Shown here: one piece after another, positions 11,803-23,909 of the stretch
Position numbering within the stretch: the first letter of the stretch is position 1
How the letters are laid out: each line of letters starts with the position of its first letter
Assembly (NCBI RefSeq): GCF_949987515.2
Contig: NC_082693.1
Coordinates: forward strand, 21,758,994-21,822,993
Reading direction: 5' to 3'
DNA from: Delphinus delphis
Taxonomy: Eukaryota; Chordata; Mammalia; Artiodactyla; Delphinidae
DNA length: 64,000 nucleotides
Position numbers and translations under genes: made by a program
The notes under the pieces: generated by a model
What the model saw: the letters and a program-made list of their open reading frames with translations, nothing else
Databases searched by the model: none
What the model was told of the DNA's origin: nothing

Positions 11803-12348
11803 CTAAAAACAAATACATGTGCAGGAACAAGGGAATAAATATAGAAGAGTGCCTGAAGTTCTGTAAAGAATGTTTATAAGTGTTCATTATTACTAACATT
11901 TAAATCAAAGTTTCTTAGCACCCAAAGCAAAAGGTACTCTTTCTGGCCAGGGGTGGGGAGAGGTTGAGGGTGGGAATTAAATATTGCAACAAACTTCGTA
12001 GGGGCTCCCAGGGAGGTCCCGGATAAAGTATTTAGAGCAGCGCCCTGAACGCTGTGGGCGATCAGTGAATCTTGATGAATGATGATGTAGGGTCTGGAGA
12101 TGCTAAAAGAAATGTTTCAGTTCCAGCCACCCATGCTGGTTTACCTCCCACTTCCCCAAGACAGGCTCCCAGCTCTGCTCAGGGAAGAGGGAAGTGGAAG
12201 GGCATGGCCCTAGGTTACCCTGTCTGCTCTCTTTGGAAACATTTTATTACAGTGGGAGGGAGGTTTTAGAGTTAGACTTCCCCAGAGGGCAATAGCTGGT
12301 GCCACTTCTGTTTTTCCAGGCTGACTGAGTGTAGGGGTGTGAGTGCAT

Positions 12349-12350
<2 letters not shown>

Positions 12351-12384
<34 letters not shown>
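12351..12384. repeat. (GT)17 microsatellite
   Basis: A pure 34-bp GT tract about 550 bp inside the long ITPR2 intron, upstream of the penultimate exon in gene direction. On the transcribed strand it becomes a CA-repeat RNA. Confidence 0.97.
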
Positions 12385-12387
<3 letters not shown>

Positions 12388-12459
12388 CTCCATCGTGGTA
12401 AAGACAGATGGTTAACGAGATACCCACCTCTCTTGAAAACTCTCCCTGATTGCCTACCA

Positions 12460-12640
12460 TCACAGAATCACTGTGAATTACTTATACCCCGTCTTTCAAT
12501 CCTCAAAAGAGCTTGCAAGGTAAATCATTGTCCCATTTTACAGACGAGGAATCAAGCAGCCCCAGCAGTTTAATTACCCTCATCACAAGCTAGAAAATGG
12601 CAGTCAGGATTTGAAGGCAGGTGAGCCTTTCCACCACTGA
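12460..12640 (-). repeat. MIR relic
   Basis: Reverse MIR signature tcattgtcccattttacaga followed by a diverged gaggaatcaag...; ancient tRNA-derived SINE. Confidence 0.65.
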
Positions 12641-13214
12641 TTGGATATGTCAGTCTGTATCTCTACCTATTTCTCTAAGTCACCTTCTCCCAATATCCCT
12701 AGCAGTGACCTTCCTGCTTCAGATTCTTTCCACTCCAGAAAAGTCCACTGCAGTGGCTACAAAGACGTCTGCCTAGCTGATCCCTAGAACAAGAGTCCGC
12801 AGAGTACGTTCCTCCCCTAAGAGGAAAGGGGAAAGACCCAACCTATGTATCTCTGGACTTCTGCCTAAACCTCATCTGGCCCTTGGATTGGTTTTTTTCT
12901 TTTTTTTTTCGTAGTTGTTAGTCAGAGAATAACGCGTTCTTTACAGTCCCCTACCCCCAATAGCAGTGAAAAGGGCTGATAAAGGATAGGATAAAACATA
13001 TTAAAGACATTTAAGCTGCATTTAAATAGCTGTAGCCAATTAGCATTTCAAAGGAGAATGGTAACTTATGCGGAAGTGCAGAGTGACAGCCAGATTCATT
13101 CATTCAATCAATCCTTCAATATCTATTGCCAGGTATTTAGAGATGAAAATCAGGTAAGACAAAATGTCTGCTCTCAAGGAGCTTGTGGCTTAGGAAAGCC
13201 CTCCACAAAAAGTG

Positions 13215-13370
13215 AACTGGGCACTCTGCATATCAAAATCCCCTGGGGTTGCTTGTTAAAATAGCAGATTTCAACCCCACTGTCTCTTACGAAATTAGAA
13301 CCTCTTAGGGGACCTGCATGATTCCTATGTGCACTAAAGTTTAAGAACTCTGATCTGTGGAGACATAGAA
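13215..13370 (+). repeat. MER5-type DNA transposon relic
   Basis: The phrases catatcaaaatcccctgggg, gacctgcatgattcctatgt and gcactaaagtttaagaactc match MER5A/B, non-autonomous hAT relics shared by placental mammals. It is strongly diverged. Confidence 0.65.
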
Positions 13371-13520
13371 GAAGATAAATGGTAACTGCTTGGGTAGTGG
13401 CAGGGTAGGGGAATGGAGTGAAGAGGAAAGATCTGAAATGGCTGGCATGAGAAATGGGAAGAGGAAGCCAAATAGGGGCCCATTAATTGCTTGCAGGGGC
13501 GGAGTGGGAGACCGTGCCTT

Positions 13521-13729
13521 TTTTTTTTTTTTTTTTTGCGGTACGCGGGCCTCTCACTGTTGTGGCCTCTCCCATTGCGGAGCAAAGGCTCCAGACGCAC
13601 GGGCTTAGCGGCCATGGCTCACGGGCTCAGCCGCTCTACGGCATGTGGGATCTTCCCGGACCGGGGCATGAATCCGTGTCCCCTGCATCGGCAGGCGGGC
13701 TCTCAACCGCTGCGCCACCAGGGAAGCCC
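13521..13729 (-). mobile_element. CHR-2-type SINE (copy 2)
   Basis: Reverse orientation: poly(T) at the left, then gcggtacgcgggcctctcac and the SINE body up to ccaccagggaagccc. Duplications GGGAGACCGTGCCTT (13506) and GGGAGCCCGTGCCTT (13730) flank it. It is in the sense orientation of ITPR2 and inverted relative to copy 1. Confidence 0.92.
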
Positions 13730-13944
13730 GGGAGCCCGTGCCTTGTAATGACTCCAGCAAAGACCACTGTTCACCAACAGCCCAAGTGGGTGTGGAGTTG
13801 AGGCAGAGAGTTGGACTGATACAAGATGGTGTGTCCCCTGGAATGGGCCTCAGAAAGACAAAGGTATCAGGAAGCTAGGAATGTCAGCAGAGCAGTGATT
13901 GGAGTGAGGCACACTAGCCTGTGGACTGGTAGGAGGGATGGAGA

Positions 13945-14145
13945 AGCACAGACCTGTGCTAAATGCTCTGTCAGCACTTAATCCTTTCGACGATCCAGTG
14001 GACTCCAGTTCTCTTATCTATTTAGTATTTATATTATCTACCGTATTATCTATATCTGAATTTTACAAATGAGGAAACTGAGGCTGGCAAATAGTTTGGC
14101 TGGGATTCCCACCCAGACTTGTCTGCCTCCAGGCCTTCTGGCAAG
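13945..14145 (-). repeat. MIR relic
   Basis: Reverse MIR signature ttttacaaatgaggaaactg plus ggcaaatagtttggctggga. Confidence 0.75.
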
Positions 14146-14289
14146 AAGGGAGACTGTGGACAGAAAGTGGAATAATATTTAAAATTCTGAAGGCAGCACA
14201 ACTTCAGGAAATAAAAATTCTAGAGTGAGAGGGCCTGAAATCTGATAAAATGCCAGGGAGTTTGGGGAGTTAGTATTTCATGGGTACAG

Positions 14290-14452
14290 CGTTTTAGTTG
14301 GGGAAGATGAAAACTCTCTGGAGATGGACGGTGGTGATGGCTGCAAAACAAGGGGAAGGTACTGAATGCCATAAAACTCTACACGTAAAATGGTTAAAAT
14401 GGTAAAATTTTATGTTTTATGTATATTTTACTACAGATTTTAAAAAATCACA
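14290..14452 (+). mobile_element. Older L1 3' end (L1MA/L1MB-like)
   Basis: The phrases gagatggacggtggtgatgg, acgtaaaatggttaaaatgg and tatattttactacag match the 3' end common to older mammalian L1 families. It is more diverged than the cetartiodactyl L1 copies. Confidence 0.75.
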
Positions 14453-16608
14453 ATTTGCAGAGGAGAATCTTTTGGATGAATCATGCATGAAATCCGCAAA
14501 TTCATCCTGAAGGAGGTCAGTAGAAGGGGTGGATGACACACAGGAGTGACCAGGGGGTATTAAAAGACAGTGATGGAAAGGCTTGAAGAATGGGTTTTCA
14601 CATGACGGTGAAGATGTGATGATTTCTTGGCGATGGGGAGTTGAGTCAGCTGACCCTCTTCTGGGGCCCTTCGTACTGAGGGGGTAGGAAGATCGGCCGC
14701 TGCCACCAGTGGGTTAAAGGACAGGGGACTCCTCTCAGGAGAGCCAAGAAGGCAGCCTTGTAGGAGAGGAGAGTTGGTCTGTATCAGGACAGGGATTCCA
14801 GGGAGGCTGATGGAACAGAAGCGTTTGAGAACCTCAGAAAACTGGGCCTGGGGTGAGAAGGTACCAGGAGACATGGTGATGGACCCAAGGTGGGGCTGGC
14901 GAAAACATCAGCTTTCAGAAAGTTTCCAAGAGAAAGAGAGACAAAACAGTGTTCTAATGCTTAGCAAAGAGAACATGGGTGAGATGGTGGAATTGCCTCT
15001 GAAGAAATGCTCTCGTAGGTGTGGCGGGGCCCAGGTCAGCCCAATCCACGGTCTCTTGCTTTTGAGGAAACAATGGCAGTTCTCAGGGGACCACTGCCCC
15101 AGCTGGTTGGGCCACAGGACTCTTTCCTTACACATTCTTTCTTCACTTGTTCCTTTGTTCATCCATTCATTGACTAATTCTTACAGTGTTGACTATGTCT
15201 GTGCTAGGCACTGGGAAAACAATAGAGAGCCAAACCCAGTGCAGTTCTTGTGCTGGTGGAATTGACAGTCTAGGTGGAGAGTAAGACTTCAATCAAAGAT
15301 GATGAAAACAGCGACAAGCCGGGCTTAAGGGCTGGCTAGGAAGGCCACCCAGCTCCACTGTCCTTTCTCCTAGTCCCTAAAAATCATTCTCTCTTCTAAC
15401 CTTCTTTTGGTTTTTCTCATCTTTCTTCCTTTCACTGCCTGTACCTTTCTCTGTTTTTGTTTGTTTGCCTGGTTCTCAGCCTTTTCTCTCCTAGCTTTAT
15501 GCTTTTTGTTTCATTCCTCTCTTCCTCTGTATATCAACGGACCATAATCTGAAGCTAAAATATAACGTGTCATTAAGATTTTTTTTTTTCAGTATTGAAT
15601 GCTTTCTGGTTCTTTTTCTTAATTTTTAGGAACCTGACTTGAATGTTTTGCATCTCACTAAAATGGCAAAAAATAAGCAACCTAAATGTATGGTCTTTTG
15701 TCCTCTTTTTACAAAAAAAAAAGCCACACTTTTAAAAATAAATGTTCACAACTGATGTTCCTCTAAATTCGTGCAGAAAGTATATTCTTTTCACCAAAAT
15801 TAACTCAAATAAAGCAGAGTTCTTAGAATAAATGCTGCATGGGCTTGTTCACTGAAAGTGGTTTCCAATGAAATACCCCAAGGCTCCTCTCTCTGCTCCA
15901 GTGTCAAAAAGAGCGGCTTCCATGGAAGGCTCGGCCTGAGCCCGGTGAGAAAGGAGAGCGCCGCACTTTAGTCTGAGCCAGAACTGCAGGACGGACACTC
16001 AGAACGGTGACTGGTTAACAGGACGCCACTCCCTCACCGCGTCGACTTGTAATGTGTCCATCGTCTAACAAAGCAGTTGGATTTGATTTGTTATTTCTCG
16101 GTTACTCACATATGCTACGTACATCTCGTGATCGTGCTCGTGATTAGCAGAGTCCCATGGCGACTCTGGTTAGTCAATAGGACACCATTTCCTTATTTCA
16201 TCAGGAATGAAAATGTTTAATCACAGGGTAATATAAAGTCAGGGAAGCTGCAGATTAAGTGTTAGATTCTGAGGTTACAGTGTATGATCCTAGCTACTTG
16301 GTGATGGGAAATCCAGAGCTTCTCAAGCCTTCTAAAATGCAAAGCCCAGAGATGAAGGGACTGAGAGCATGCCAGCCATAACCCTCTTGCTATCCCTAAA
16401 TTCTAATAATAATGGGTTTTTCTCGATGACTAGAAGATAGACAGACTTAAGTGTGAAAACCTTTCAAATAGTCCTTTCAACAGTCAGATCAATTTGACTT
16501 ATGTAATTTTGTAGTTATTCCGTAAACAATTAGGTTGTCAGAGTCAGTTAGAGCTTAGCCGTGCTGTTTTCATATTTGGTTCTTAAATGTGATACCCCAT
16601 TTGCAGGA
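14453..16608. other. Intron sequence, mostly unique
   Basis: Apart from the L2-like stretch at 15145, nothing is recognised. The part near 15900-16160 has more CpGs than its surroundings (gagcgccgcac, caccgcgtcgac, tctcgtgatcgtgctcgtga) but is no CpG island. Confidence 0.45.
15145..15300 (-). repeat. L2-like 3' end
   Basis: The cattcattgactaattctta and tctgtgctaggcactgggaa phrases are the reverse complement of the typical L2 terminal region. Confidence 0.6.
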
Positions 16609-16815
16609 AAGAGGCCATGCGATATAAAGGGAAGAGCATTGATCTAGGAGTCAAAACACCTGGGTTCTGGTTTTAGTTCAGCCCAAAACTAGCTATGTGA
16701 TATAAGGATGGTGGGGAAGCCTTATTCTCTGAGTCCCAGTTTCCTCATCTGTACAACCAGAATGTTACCCTGGGTGGTCTCTATGTCTCTTCCAGCTCAT
16801 CGTTCTGTAAGCTAT
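16609..16815 (+). repeat. MIR relic
   Basis: Forward MIR signatures: aggagtcaaaacacctgggt, actagctatgtgatataagg and cagtttcctcatctgtacaa. Nearly full length. Confidence 0.85.
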
Positions 16816-17243
16816 GAATTCAAAACTTTACAAACCAAATTGCTGAGACAAGCCCCAAGCTCGCCAAGTGAGCAAACAGAAACATAGCATTTAGGCTAGA
16901 AGCAACCTTGAAGCCACATAACCCAAGCTCAGCATATTACAAATGCCCATTCTGAAACCTAGAGAGTTTAGGTTTCCTTGAGGTCTTATAACTGTTTCCC
17001 TGCACTTAACTTCCACTTCTGGACAAGTTCTTCCATATGACGTAGTGGAAAAGCTCTTGTATGATCTAGCCCTGCTGATGCTTAATTGGTGACAGGCTTG
17101 AGAAAATGTAAAGATTGTACGGATTTCTCTCTGCATCAGAACGAGATTGAAAAGTAGGAGGAGATTGATTTCAGTGAGCCCAACCTTGGAGAAACTGTCT
17201 TATGTCATTTTAGCTCCACTAGGTACATATTAAAAGTCACGTG

Positions 17244-17487
17244 GGATAATTTAGGAGTTTGGGATGAACAGATATACACTACTATATATAAAATAGATAA
17301 ACAGCAAGGACCTACTGTATAGCACAGGGAACTATATTCAGTATCTTATAACAACCGATAATGGAAAAGAATCTGAAAAAGAATATATGTATACATATAT
17401 ATATATATATAACGGAATCACTTTGCTGTACACCTAAAATGTAAATCAACTATACTTCAATAAAAAAAGGTTTAAAAAAAGATTAAA
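17244..17487 (+). mobile_element. L1 3' end
   Basis: L1 3' UTR from ggataatttaggagtttggg through aaggacctactgtatagcac to an A-rich tail, with a short (TA)n tract inside. The flanks share about TAAGTCAC(C/G)TG, a weak duplication. Confidence 0.85.
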
Positions 17488-17569
17488 AATAAGTCACCTG
17501 CATGTAAGCTAAAGAGAAAGCAAGCACTGTAGTTCTATAACACAGTAATAATTCCATTTTTTGGCTGCC

Positions 17570-17770
17570 TGACAAGTGTCAGGCACTTTAGTCATGCTAT
17601 GGCCAATACCCAGAATGATTCCATAAGGTTGAGACTGTTACCATCTCCATTTTACAGATGACAACACTGAGGCAGGAAAAGGACTAGTTACTTGCCAAGG
17701 CCACAGAGGGGCTATAAGTGGCTGGGCCAGGCTTTGGCCTCCACTCTGTGCGACGGGAAACCTTGTGCTC
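17570..17770 (-). repeat. MIR relic
   Basis: Reverse MIR signatures: atctccattttacagatgac and tacttgccaaggccacagag. Confidence 0.8.
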
Positions 17771-18628
17771 CCTTCACTGCACTGGACTATTTCTCCACGT
17801 CCAAGGGAGATGTCAATGCTTAGCTTCTGAACTTGCCAGAGAAAACAGAGACTACAGGGAGAATACATTTTATAACTTGAGCCCCCTTGATTACTTCTTC
17901 TGGGGTATGCTAAAGGTTTATTTACTGAAAATCGGAAATAAATGCTTTAGGTATTGTATCAGAAATGCAGATGCAGATACTGTGCAAATACATTGATCAA
18001 TGCTTGACATTCACTGCAATTTTGCAGAGTGCTCTAAAAGACTGTTAATGAGGGGTACCACATTGAACATACCATGCACTGTATTGTGTTGTACTGGTAT
18101 ATCCATAAACCATTTAATAGGTATTCTCATTTCTGCTTCTAGACTCTCTATGCTTATAATATGCTGTTACAAGACCACTGGCAAAGGTTTTTCTTGGTTA
18201 CCATCCTCTTCTAAGCCTTAAGTTTATATTTCATTTTCCATTCTAAAATCATGCGCAAAGCCTCCTAGGCCGACGAGTATAACCATTTCCCCAAAGCCTC
18301 ATTGTGACCCACTGCATTCCTCTCTTCGCACTTTTGGTTTGAAGATGTCAGCGGAAATGGCTCTCAAAAGGAACACCAGCAATGCTAATACTCCCTACTT
18401 CCTGGGAGGTCCCCGAAGGAAAGACACAATTCCTGCTTTCCTGGAACTTCAGAACAAGGACAATATCTGGAACAGGGATTCTTTCTGAAGTCAAAGGAAT
18501 CGTGTTGGTTAACGCGAAGTGCTTCACGTACCCCATCCCAGCCTCTGCTCCATGAAGGAGGGGCATGGCGGGCTTCCCGCCCTCAGACCAGCGTGGCGGC
18601 CTTGCTGGCAGGTGAGACATTATCTCAA
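17771..18628. other. Unique intron sequence
   Basis: No repeat or exon recognised. Short open frames on both strands show no family resemblance. Confidence 0.45.
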
Positions 18629-18640
18629 AAACTTAAGGGA

Positions 18641-18869
18641 GGGACTTCTCTGGCGGTCCAGTGGTTAAGAATCCACCTTCCAATGCAGGGGATGCGAATT
18701 CAATCCCTGGTCGGGGAGCTAAGATCCCACATGCCGCGGGGCAACTAAGCCTGCGCGCCACAACTACTGGGCCCGCACGTTGCAATGAAGAGCCTGTGTG
18801 CTGCAGTTGAAGAAAAAAAGATCCCGCATGCCGCAACTAAGACCCGATGCAGCCAAAAAAAGAAAAAAG
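18641..18869 (+). mobile_element. CHR-1-type SINE
   Basis: Head gggacttctctggcggtcca through a body with an extra 3' section (cgcacgttgcaatgaagagc) and an A-rich tail with a partial internal repeat. Perfect duplications AAACTTAAGGGA at 18629 and 18870. Confidence 0.92.
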
Positions 18870-19249
18870 AAACTTAAGGGACACCCACAACACTGGCATC
18901 TGGGCTTCTAGCTTTGCTCCTGGTGAACACCCGACCTGTATGTGACAAGCATTGCTCAGTTTGGACAACAAAAGGCTGATTCTCACAGGGGTTCGGATGC
19001 AGGCCCTGGGTTTTGAGGAAGAAAGGATGAGCTGGAAAACACACTCTTGTGTGACAAACACTGGGGACTGGAGGTGACAGAAAGGATCCAGCTGTGTCCT
19101 TTGAAATTAAAACGTTATTCCTGGATTGACAAATAAATGAAAACCTTGGCAACTCATTCTAAAGAAAAGGGAGGGAAGAAGGGCAAATTTTGCTGCATTA
19201 GAAAAATAACACGTTCCAGGACTGGAAGATTCATTTGCCAGCCCTCACT

Positions 19250-19463
19250 TTTTTTTAAAAAAAATGTTTATTTATTTATTTATTATTTATTTATTTATTG
19301 GCTGCGTTGGGTCTTAGTTGCAGTGCATGGGATCTTTCGTTGCAGCACGTGGGCTTAGTTGCCCCGGGGCATGCGGGCTTTTAATTCCCTGACCAGGGAT
19401 CCAACCGGAGTCCCCTGCATTGCAAGACAGATTCTTAACCACTGGACCACCAAGGGAAGTCCC
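19250..19463 (-). mobile_element. CHR-1-type SINE with (TTTA)n tail
   Basis: Inverted copy: T-rich/(ttta)n tail at the left, then ggctgcgttgggtcttagtt and, at the right, ccactggaccaccaagggaa. The flanks share only CAGCCCT, so the insertion edges are approximate. Confidence 0.85.
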
Positions 19464-20329
19464 TCAGCCCTTATTAACTGTATCTTCCTTCTGTCTCTCC
19501 CTGTTTATTCTGTATCTGTATCTTCCTTCTGCAACTGAGTTCCTGCAAATGCGGTAGGAGTACCACATTTGTGTGGATTGAGAAATTTAAAATGTGTTAG
19601 TTATCCAAGGCAAATCTGTACTGAATGCTTTCGTAAAGTAACAAATCCCTTTAAAATGTCATTGTCAAACCTTGAAATATTTTACAAATCTAAGTGCTTG
19701 GACATCAAGTTTGCATTATGCATGTGAAAGTAGGTTGAACCCCACAAAGCAGTGTATGAACTTCAAGGATCCTTGGACGGCTGAGCTGATCGCACAAAGG
19801 CTGGAGCCTGCCCCTTAGAGGCACCTGACAAATGCTCAAAGAGCAACAGCCCCTGGCATCACTGTGGTGCTCCTGCCTGGCCCCTTTCCACACCCCCACC
19901 TCCAGGGCATCGTTGCTGGGAAGGGGCCTGCTGGCTGGGGAGCCCTCCAGGGACAAGGCCTATTTAATCCAGTCACTGCTCCCAAGGGCAGAGAGAAAAA
20001 TAGGTCCAGCAAAAGTGCCCATGAAGGAGGAAGTGCTGGGATGAGGACGACAGGGTACTGATCTCAGCAGGACCTCAGGCTGGCAGTCAAAAAGTTACAG
20101 CTGGGAGGGACTGGACGCTGGTCCAGTTTCACACACAGCACAGCCGTGGGGGAAGTGGCTGCCCTGTTCCCAGCACGGGGCGTGCAGGAGGGCATCACAG
20201 CCTGGCAGGCTCAGCTTCTGCAGAGCTGAAAGCCGCCTTCTGTGGCTTCCTCGCCTTAGGAGCCAGAGTGAAACAGGTGAGTGTGGACCCCCCTCGGCTG
20301 AAGAGAGGATCAAAACAGTTCAACAAACA
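19464..20329. other. Unique intron sequence, GC-richer
   Basis: The stretch 19740-20290 is GC-rich for this intron and carries overlapping open frames of about 70 to 80 codons on both strands. None resembles a known protein, so I treat them as chance. Confidence 0.45.
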
Positions 20330-21163
20330 CTTAAACAAGAGTGTCATAATGCTGGAGAGGGTGTGGAGAGAAGGGAACCCTCTTGCACTGTTGGTGGGAA
20401 TGTAAATTGATACAGCCACTATGGAGAACAGTATGGAGGTTCCTTAAAAAACTAAAAATAGAACTACCATACGACCCAGCAATCCCACTACTGGGCATAT
20501 ACCCTGAGAAAACCATACTTCAAAAAGAGTCATGTACCACAATGTTCATTGCAGCTCTGTTTACAAGAGCCAGGACATGGAAGCCACTTAAGTGTCCATC
20601 GACAGAGAAATGGATAAAGAAGATGTGGCACATATGTACAATGGAATATTACTCCGCCATAAAAAGAAACGAAATTGAGTTATTTGTAGTGAGGTGGATG
20701 GACCTCGGGTCTCTCATACAGAGTGAAGTAAGTCAGAAAGAGAAAAACAAATACCGTATGCTAACACATATATATGGAATCTAAAAAAAAAAAAAAAGAA
20801 AAGTTCATGAAGAACCTAGGGGCAGGACGGGAATAAAGACGCAGACCTACTAGAGAATGGACTTGAGGACACGGGGAGGGGGGGAAAGGTAAGCTGGGAC
20901 AAAGTGAGAGAGTAGCATTGACATATATACACTACCAAATGTAAAATAGATAGCTAGTGGGAAGCAGCCATATAGCACAGGGAGATCAGCTCGGTGCTTC
21001 GTGACCACCTAGAGGGGTGGGATAGGGAGGGTGGGAGGGAGACGCAAGAGGGAGGGGATATGGGGATATATGTATACGTATAGCTGATTCACTTTGTAAT
21101 ACAGCAGAAACTAACACGACATTGTAAAGCAATTATACTCCGATAAAGATGTTAAAAAAAAAG
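20330..21163 (+). mobile_element. 5'-truncated L1 (ORF2 end plus 3' UTR)
   Basis: Opens in the ORF2 C-terminal region ([40 protein letters not shown]) with about 133 codons open to the ORF2 stop. A 3' UTR with a G-rich stretch (acacggggagggggggaaag) follows, then AATAAAG-like gataaagatg and a poly(A). It is among the less diverged L1 copies here. It cannot move because it is truncated. Confidence 0.92.
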
Positions 21164-23149
21164 TGTTGGGCTCTGGAGTTTCAGACTCATGGGTCGAGAT
21201 TTCTGTCCTTCAACATTTCCAGACTGGCGTGGGAGCTGGTGCTGGTCAAGTCAGGCGTTAATGTGGACCTCGGCCTCCTGCAATGGGCAAGAGGCACTGC
21301 ATGCATGAGGCCGATGGAAAAGTCATTGCCTGAGTGCGGTCTGCGTGCCGGATGGGGGACCCCGGCTATTTGGGGGTTGAGAGAACTGTGATCTTCAAGT
21401 CCTACCTATTCCAGCAACCTGAAAATGCGCCGATTTTGAAAAGTAGGGCTCTCAGCAGTGACCTGGAATAGGTGATGCACCCCTGGCGGCGAGCGGCGGC
21501 TCTCAGCATGGGCAGCAGGTTGGCCTGTGGGCAGAGACCACAGCCCCGGAGCACCCACCTTGCTTCCTAGCCCTTCCCGCCTTCCCAACCCTCCCTCTTA
21601 GCAACACCCTGTATGTCCACGATGGGAGGGCAATGGCTGCACATGGAAGTGAAACTGCTTATAGGTTCTCTTTTGGTCTCTTTTCACCCCTGATGCAGCT
21701 AACTGTGTCCCCTGGGTGTCTACACAAAGCATCAGCTACAACAGCAAGTGGAGGGGTTGATCTGCTCCCAGCCCACAGGGCACCCAGGGAGGGAGCTGCA
21801 CCAAGGAGAGTGGTCCATGGCTGGGGAGATCTAAGAGGATCCGGACCCAAGAGTAGCTTAGGGCTGCTGGGAGCTACAGTCCTCTTGTCAATAACTAGCA
21901 GGATTGCTAGGCTGGTAACCAGGAACACTAAGGGGCAGAAGGTCTCTGGCTGTGGCAGCAGCTGTGACATGGGGTTGCTGGAGGCTATGGACCCCACCTT
22001 GAGCACCGACCAGGTTGGGGAATCACTCAGAGAGGAAGGGAGTGGAGGCCCGCAGCCAAAGATGCTTTGAGCCACCAGCCAGCTGATTCAAAGATACACA
22101 GCAGCTGCAGAGGCAGGGACCGAAACCCAGTCAAAGGTCTGATGATGTGGTGATGGGAGGCTTGTCTGCCACCTGGCTGTGAGAGATCAAGGAACCAAAG
22201 GGCCTGCCTGACATTCTCCCAGATCCCTATTGCCGTTTTTCCTGGAGAAGTGATAAGTGGGAAGCACTCTGACCACAAAGGGAAAATAAATAAGTAAAGC
22301 TTGTGTAACAGAGGAGATTGTCGGGAACGCCAGGCAGCTCCAGGGCCTCCTTAGAGCCAGTCATTTCCCTTCCTGTTTATGGTTTTCTTTTCCTGTCAGT
22401 TCATAACTCTACTTAATCTATATTTTTATTCTTGGGGCTCTAACCCTTTCTTAATCTTATTATTTGTTAATTCCCATATTTACTCTCCTAAGTCTCTCTC
22501 TTGGCCTCTTTATCAAAGAACATAAATATTTATTTTCTTCTGCAAATAATCTCAAGTATGAGCATTTGCAAGTCTCATTGGGATAGGAAAAAACTGGAGA
22601 TTTCTTCGTGGTGAGATTGGGGCAAAGTATTTTGAACAGAGTATTGAATACTCAAGTGGGCATCTGTCCAACTTCTGGCTGCCTAACCCCTGATGCCCTC
22701 CTGTGCTTGAGGAAACTGCCACTGGGGGTCGTGTGGAAGGCTGGGTCCATCGTCCTGCTGAGGAAGCTGAAAAGTCTGTCCTCTCTGTGGTAGTCAGAGC
22801 GCAGTCACTTGACCTTAGAGTGGCCCACCAGTTGCTCCTGCTTGAGATTTTGACATGGAACAAGGGCTACCAAGAAGCAGAATTCTTTTTGTTCACAGTG
22901 ATTGAGACAGTGACCTCTGGTTGTGGTGATGCCACTGGTGCCAGGGCCGGCTTCCAGGACACAGCAGCAGAGGCAGTGGCACCTTCCCTCCAGCCAGCCT
23001 TGGCCCCAGGTGGGACTTTCTGGCCAGCTAGCTCACTTTGCTTGGATTCTGCCCAGCTGGGCCTGGTTGTCACTTTCCTCTTAATTCTGAGCATCCCTTC
23101 CACAAATTCCTTTTCCCCCCTAAGATAGCCAGGTTAGTTGCTGTTGTTT
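21164..23149. other. Unique intron sequence, GC-richer
   Basis: Open frames of 138 to 145 codons run on opposite strands over 21633-22075, and one of 141 codons covers 22703-23128. High GC lowers stop density and no domain is visible. No splice-flanked exon could be argued. Confidence 0.45.
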
Positions 23150-23166
23150 AAAGACTCCCTGACTGG

Positions 23167-23377
23167 GGCTTCCCTGGTGGCCCAGTGGTTGGGAGTCCGC
23201 CTGCCGATGCAGGGGACACAGGTTCGTGCCTCGGTCCGGGAAGATCCCACATGCCGCGGAGCGGTTGGGCCCGTGAGCCATGGCCTCTGAGCCTGCGCGT
23301 CTGGAGCCTGTGCTCCGCAACAGGAGAGGCGGCAATAGTGAGAGGCCCGTGCACCGCAAAAAAAAAAAAAAAAAAAA
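23167..23377 (+). mobile_element. CHR-2-type SINE (copy 3)
   Basis: Full-length copy with a ~24-nt poly(A) tail. Duplications AAAGACTCCCTGACTGG (23150) and AAAGACTCACCGACTGG (23378) flank it. The 5' side reads TTTAAAG, an L1-endonuclease-like nick site, which fits mobilisation in trans by L1. Confidence 0.93.
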
Positions 23378-23497
23378 AAAGACTCACCGACTGGTGCAAG
23401 TGTCAAGGGGCTAAAGAGGCCAGGTGCTAATTTAACACTGGCCTATTTTGTCCAGCACAAAGGTGATAAAACTTTCAACTAGAATGACTAAGGTCCT

Positions 23498-23549
23498 TAT
23501 CTAAGTCATACAGAGCTAACTAATTATCTAAGTCATATAGCTAACTAAT
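23498..23549. repeat. AT-rich tandem duplication
   Basis: Two adjacent units of 27 and 25 bp, TTATCTAAGTCATACAGAGC+TAACTAA and TTATCTAAGTCATATAGC+TAACTAA. A further 140 bp of very AT-rich sequence follows, with repeated taatta and atcatatc motifs. Confidence 0.9.
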
Positions 23550-23909
23550 TATTATATAACAATCATATTTAATACTATAATAATTATGGGATAATTATGA
23601 CCATACCATAAATCAAATATCACAATCATATCATATCATAGATGTCACACATAATTAATATTATTAATTAATTATGGGGTCATCAATTACACAGAGGAGA
23701 AATCTGTGAGCTGTTTAGTTTATAAGCCCTTTAGAGGGCAGGATTTCTTTCTGATTTCTTCTTGCCTCTTCCATTTCTATGTCGTTGGCACTCGATACAT
23801 ATTGTTGGTAAAATGGAGGGATGCTTAGGATTTGTTATATACGGTAAACATGGTAACCTGAGCTTTTCAAGAAGACATATCATTACCATGAACAACTCCC
23901 CTTTCTTTC

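Noticed and set aside
12343..12573. Open frame with a CVCVCV run, and its HTHTHT counterpart on the other strand
   Set aside because: This is the (GT)17 microsatellite translated.
21633..22075. Overlapping 138-145-codon open frames on both strands
   Set aside because: The DNA is GC-richer, opposite-strand overlap is typical of chance, and no domain or splice context is visible.
22703..23128. 141-codon open frame in unique sequence
   Set aside because: Low-complexity Ala/Ser/Leu composition, no family resemblance, and it stops just before a SINE duplication.
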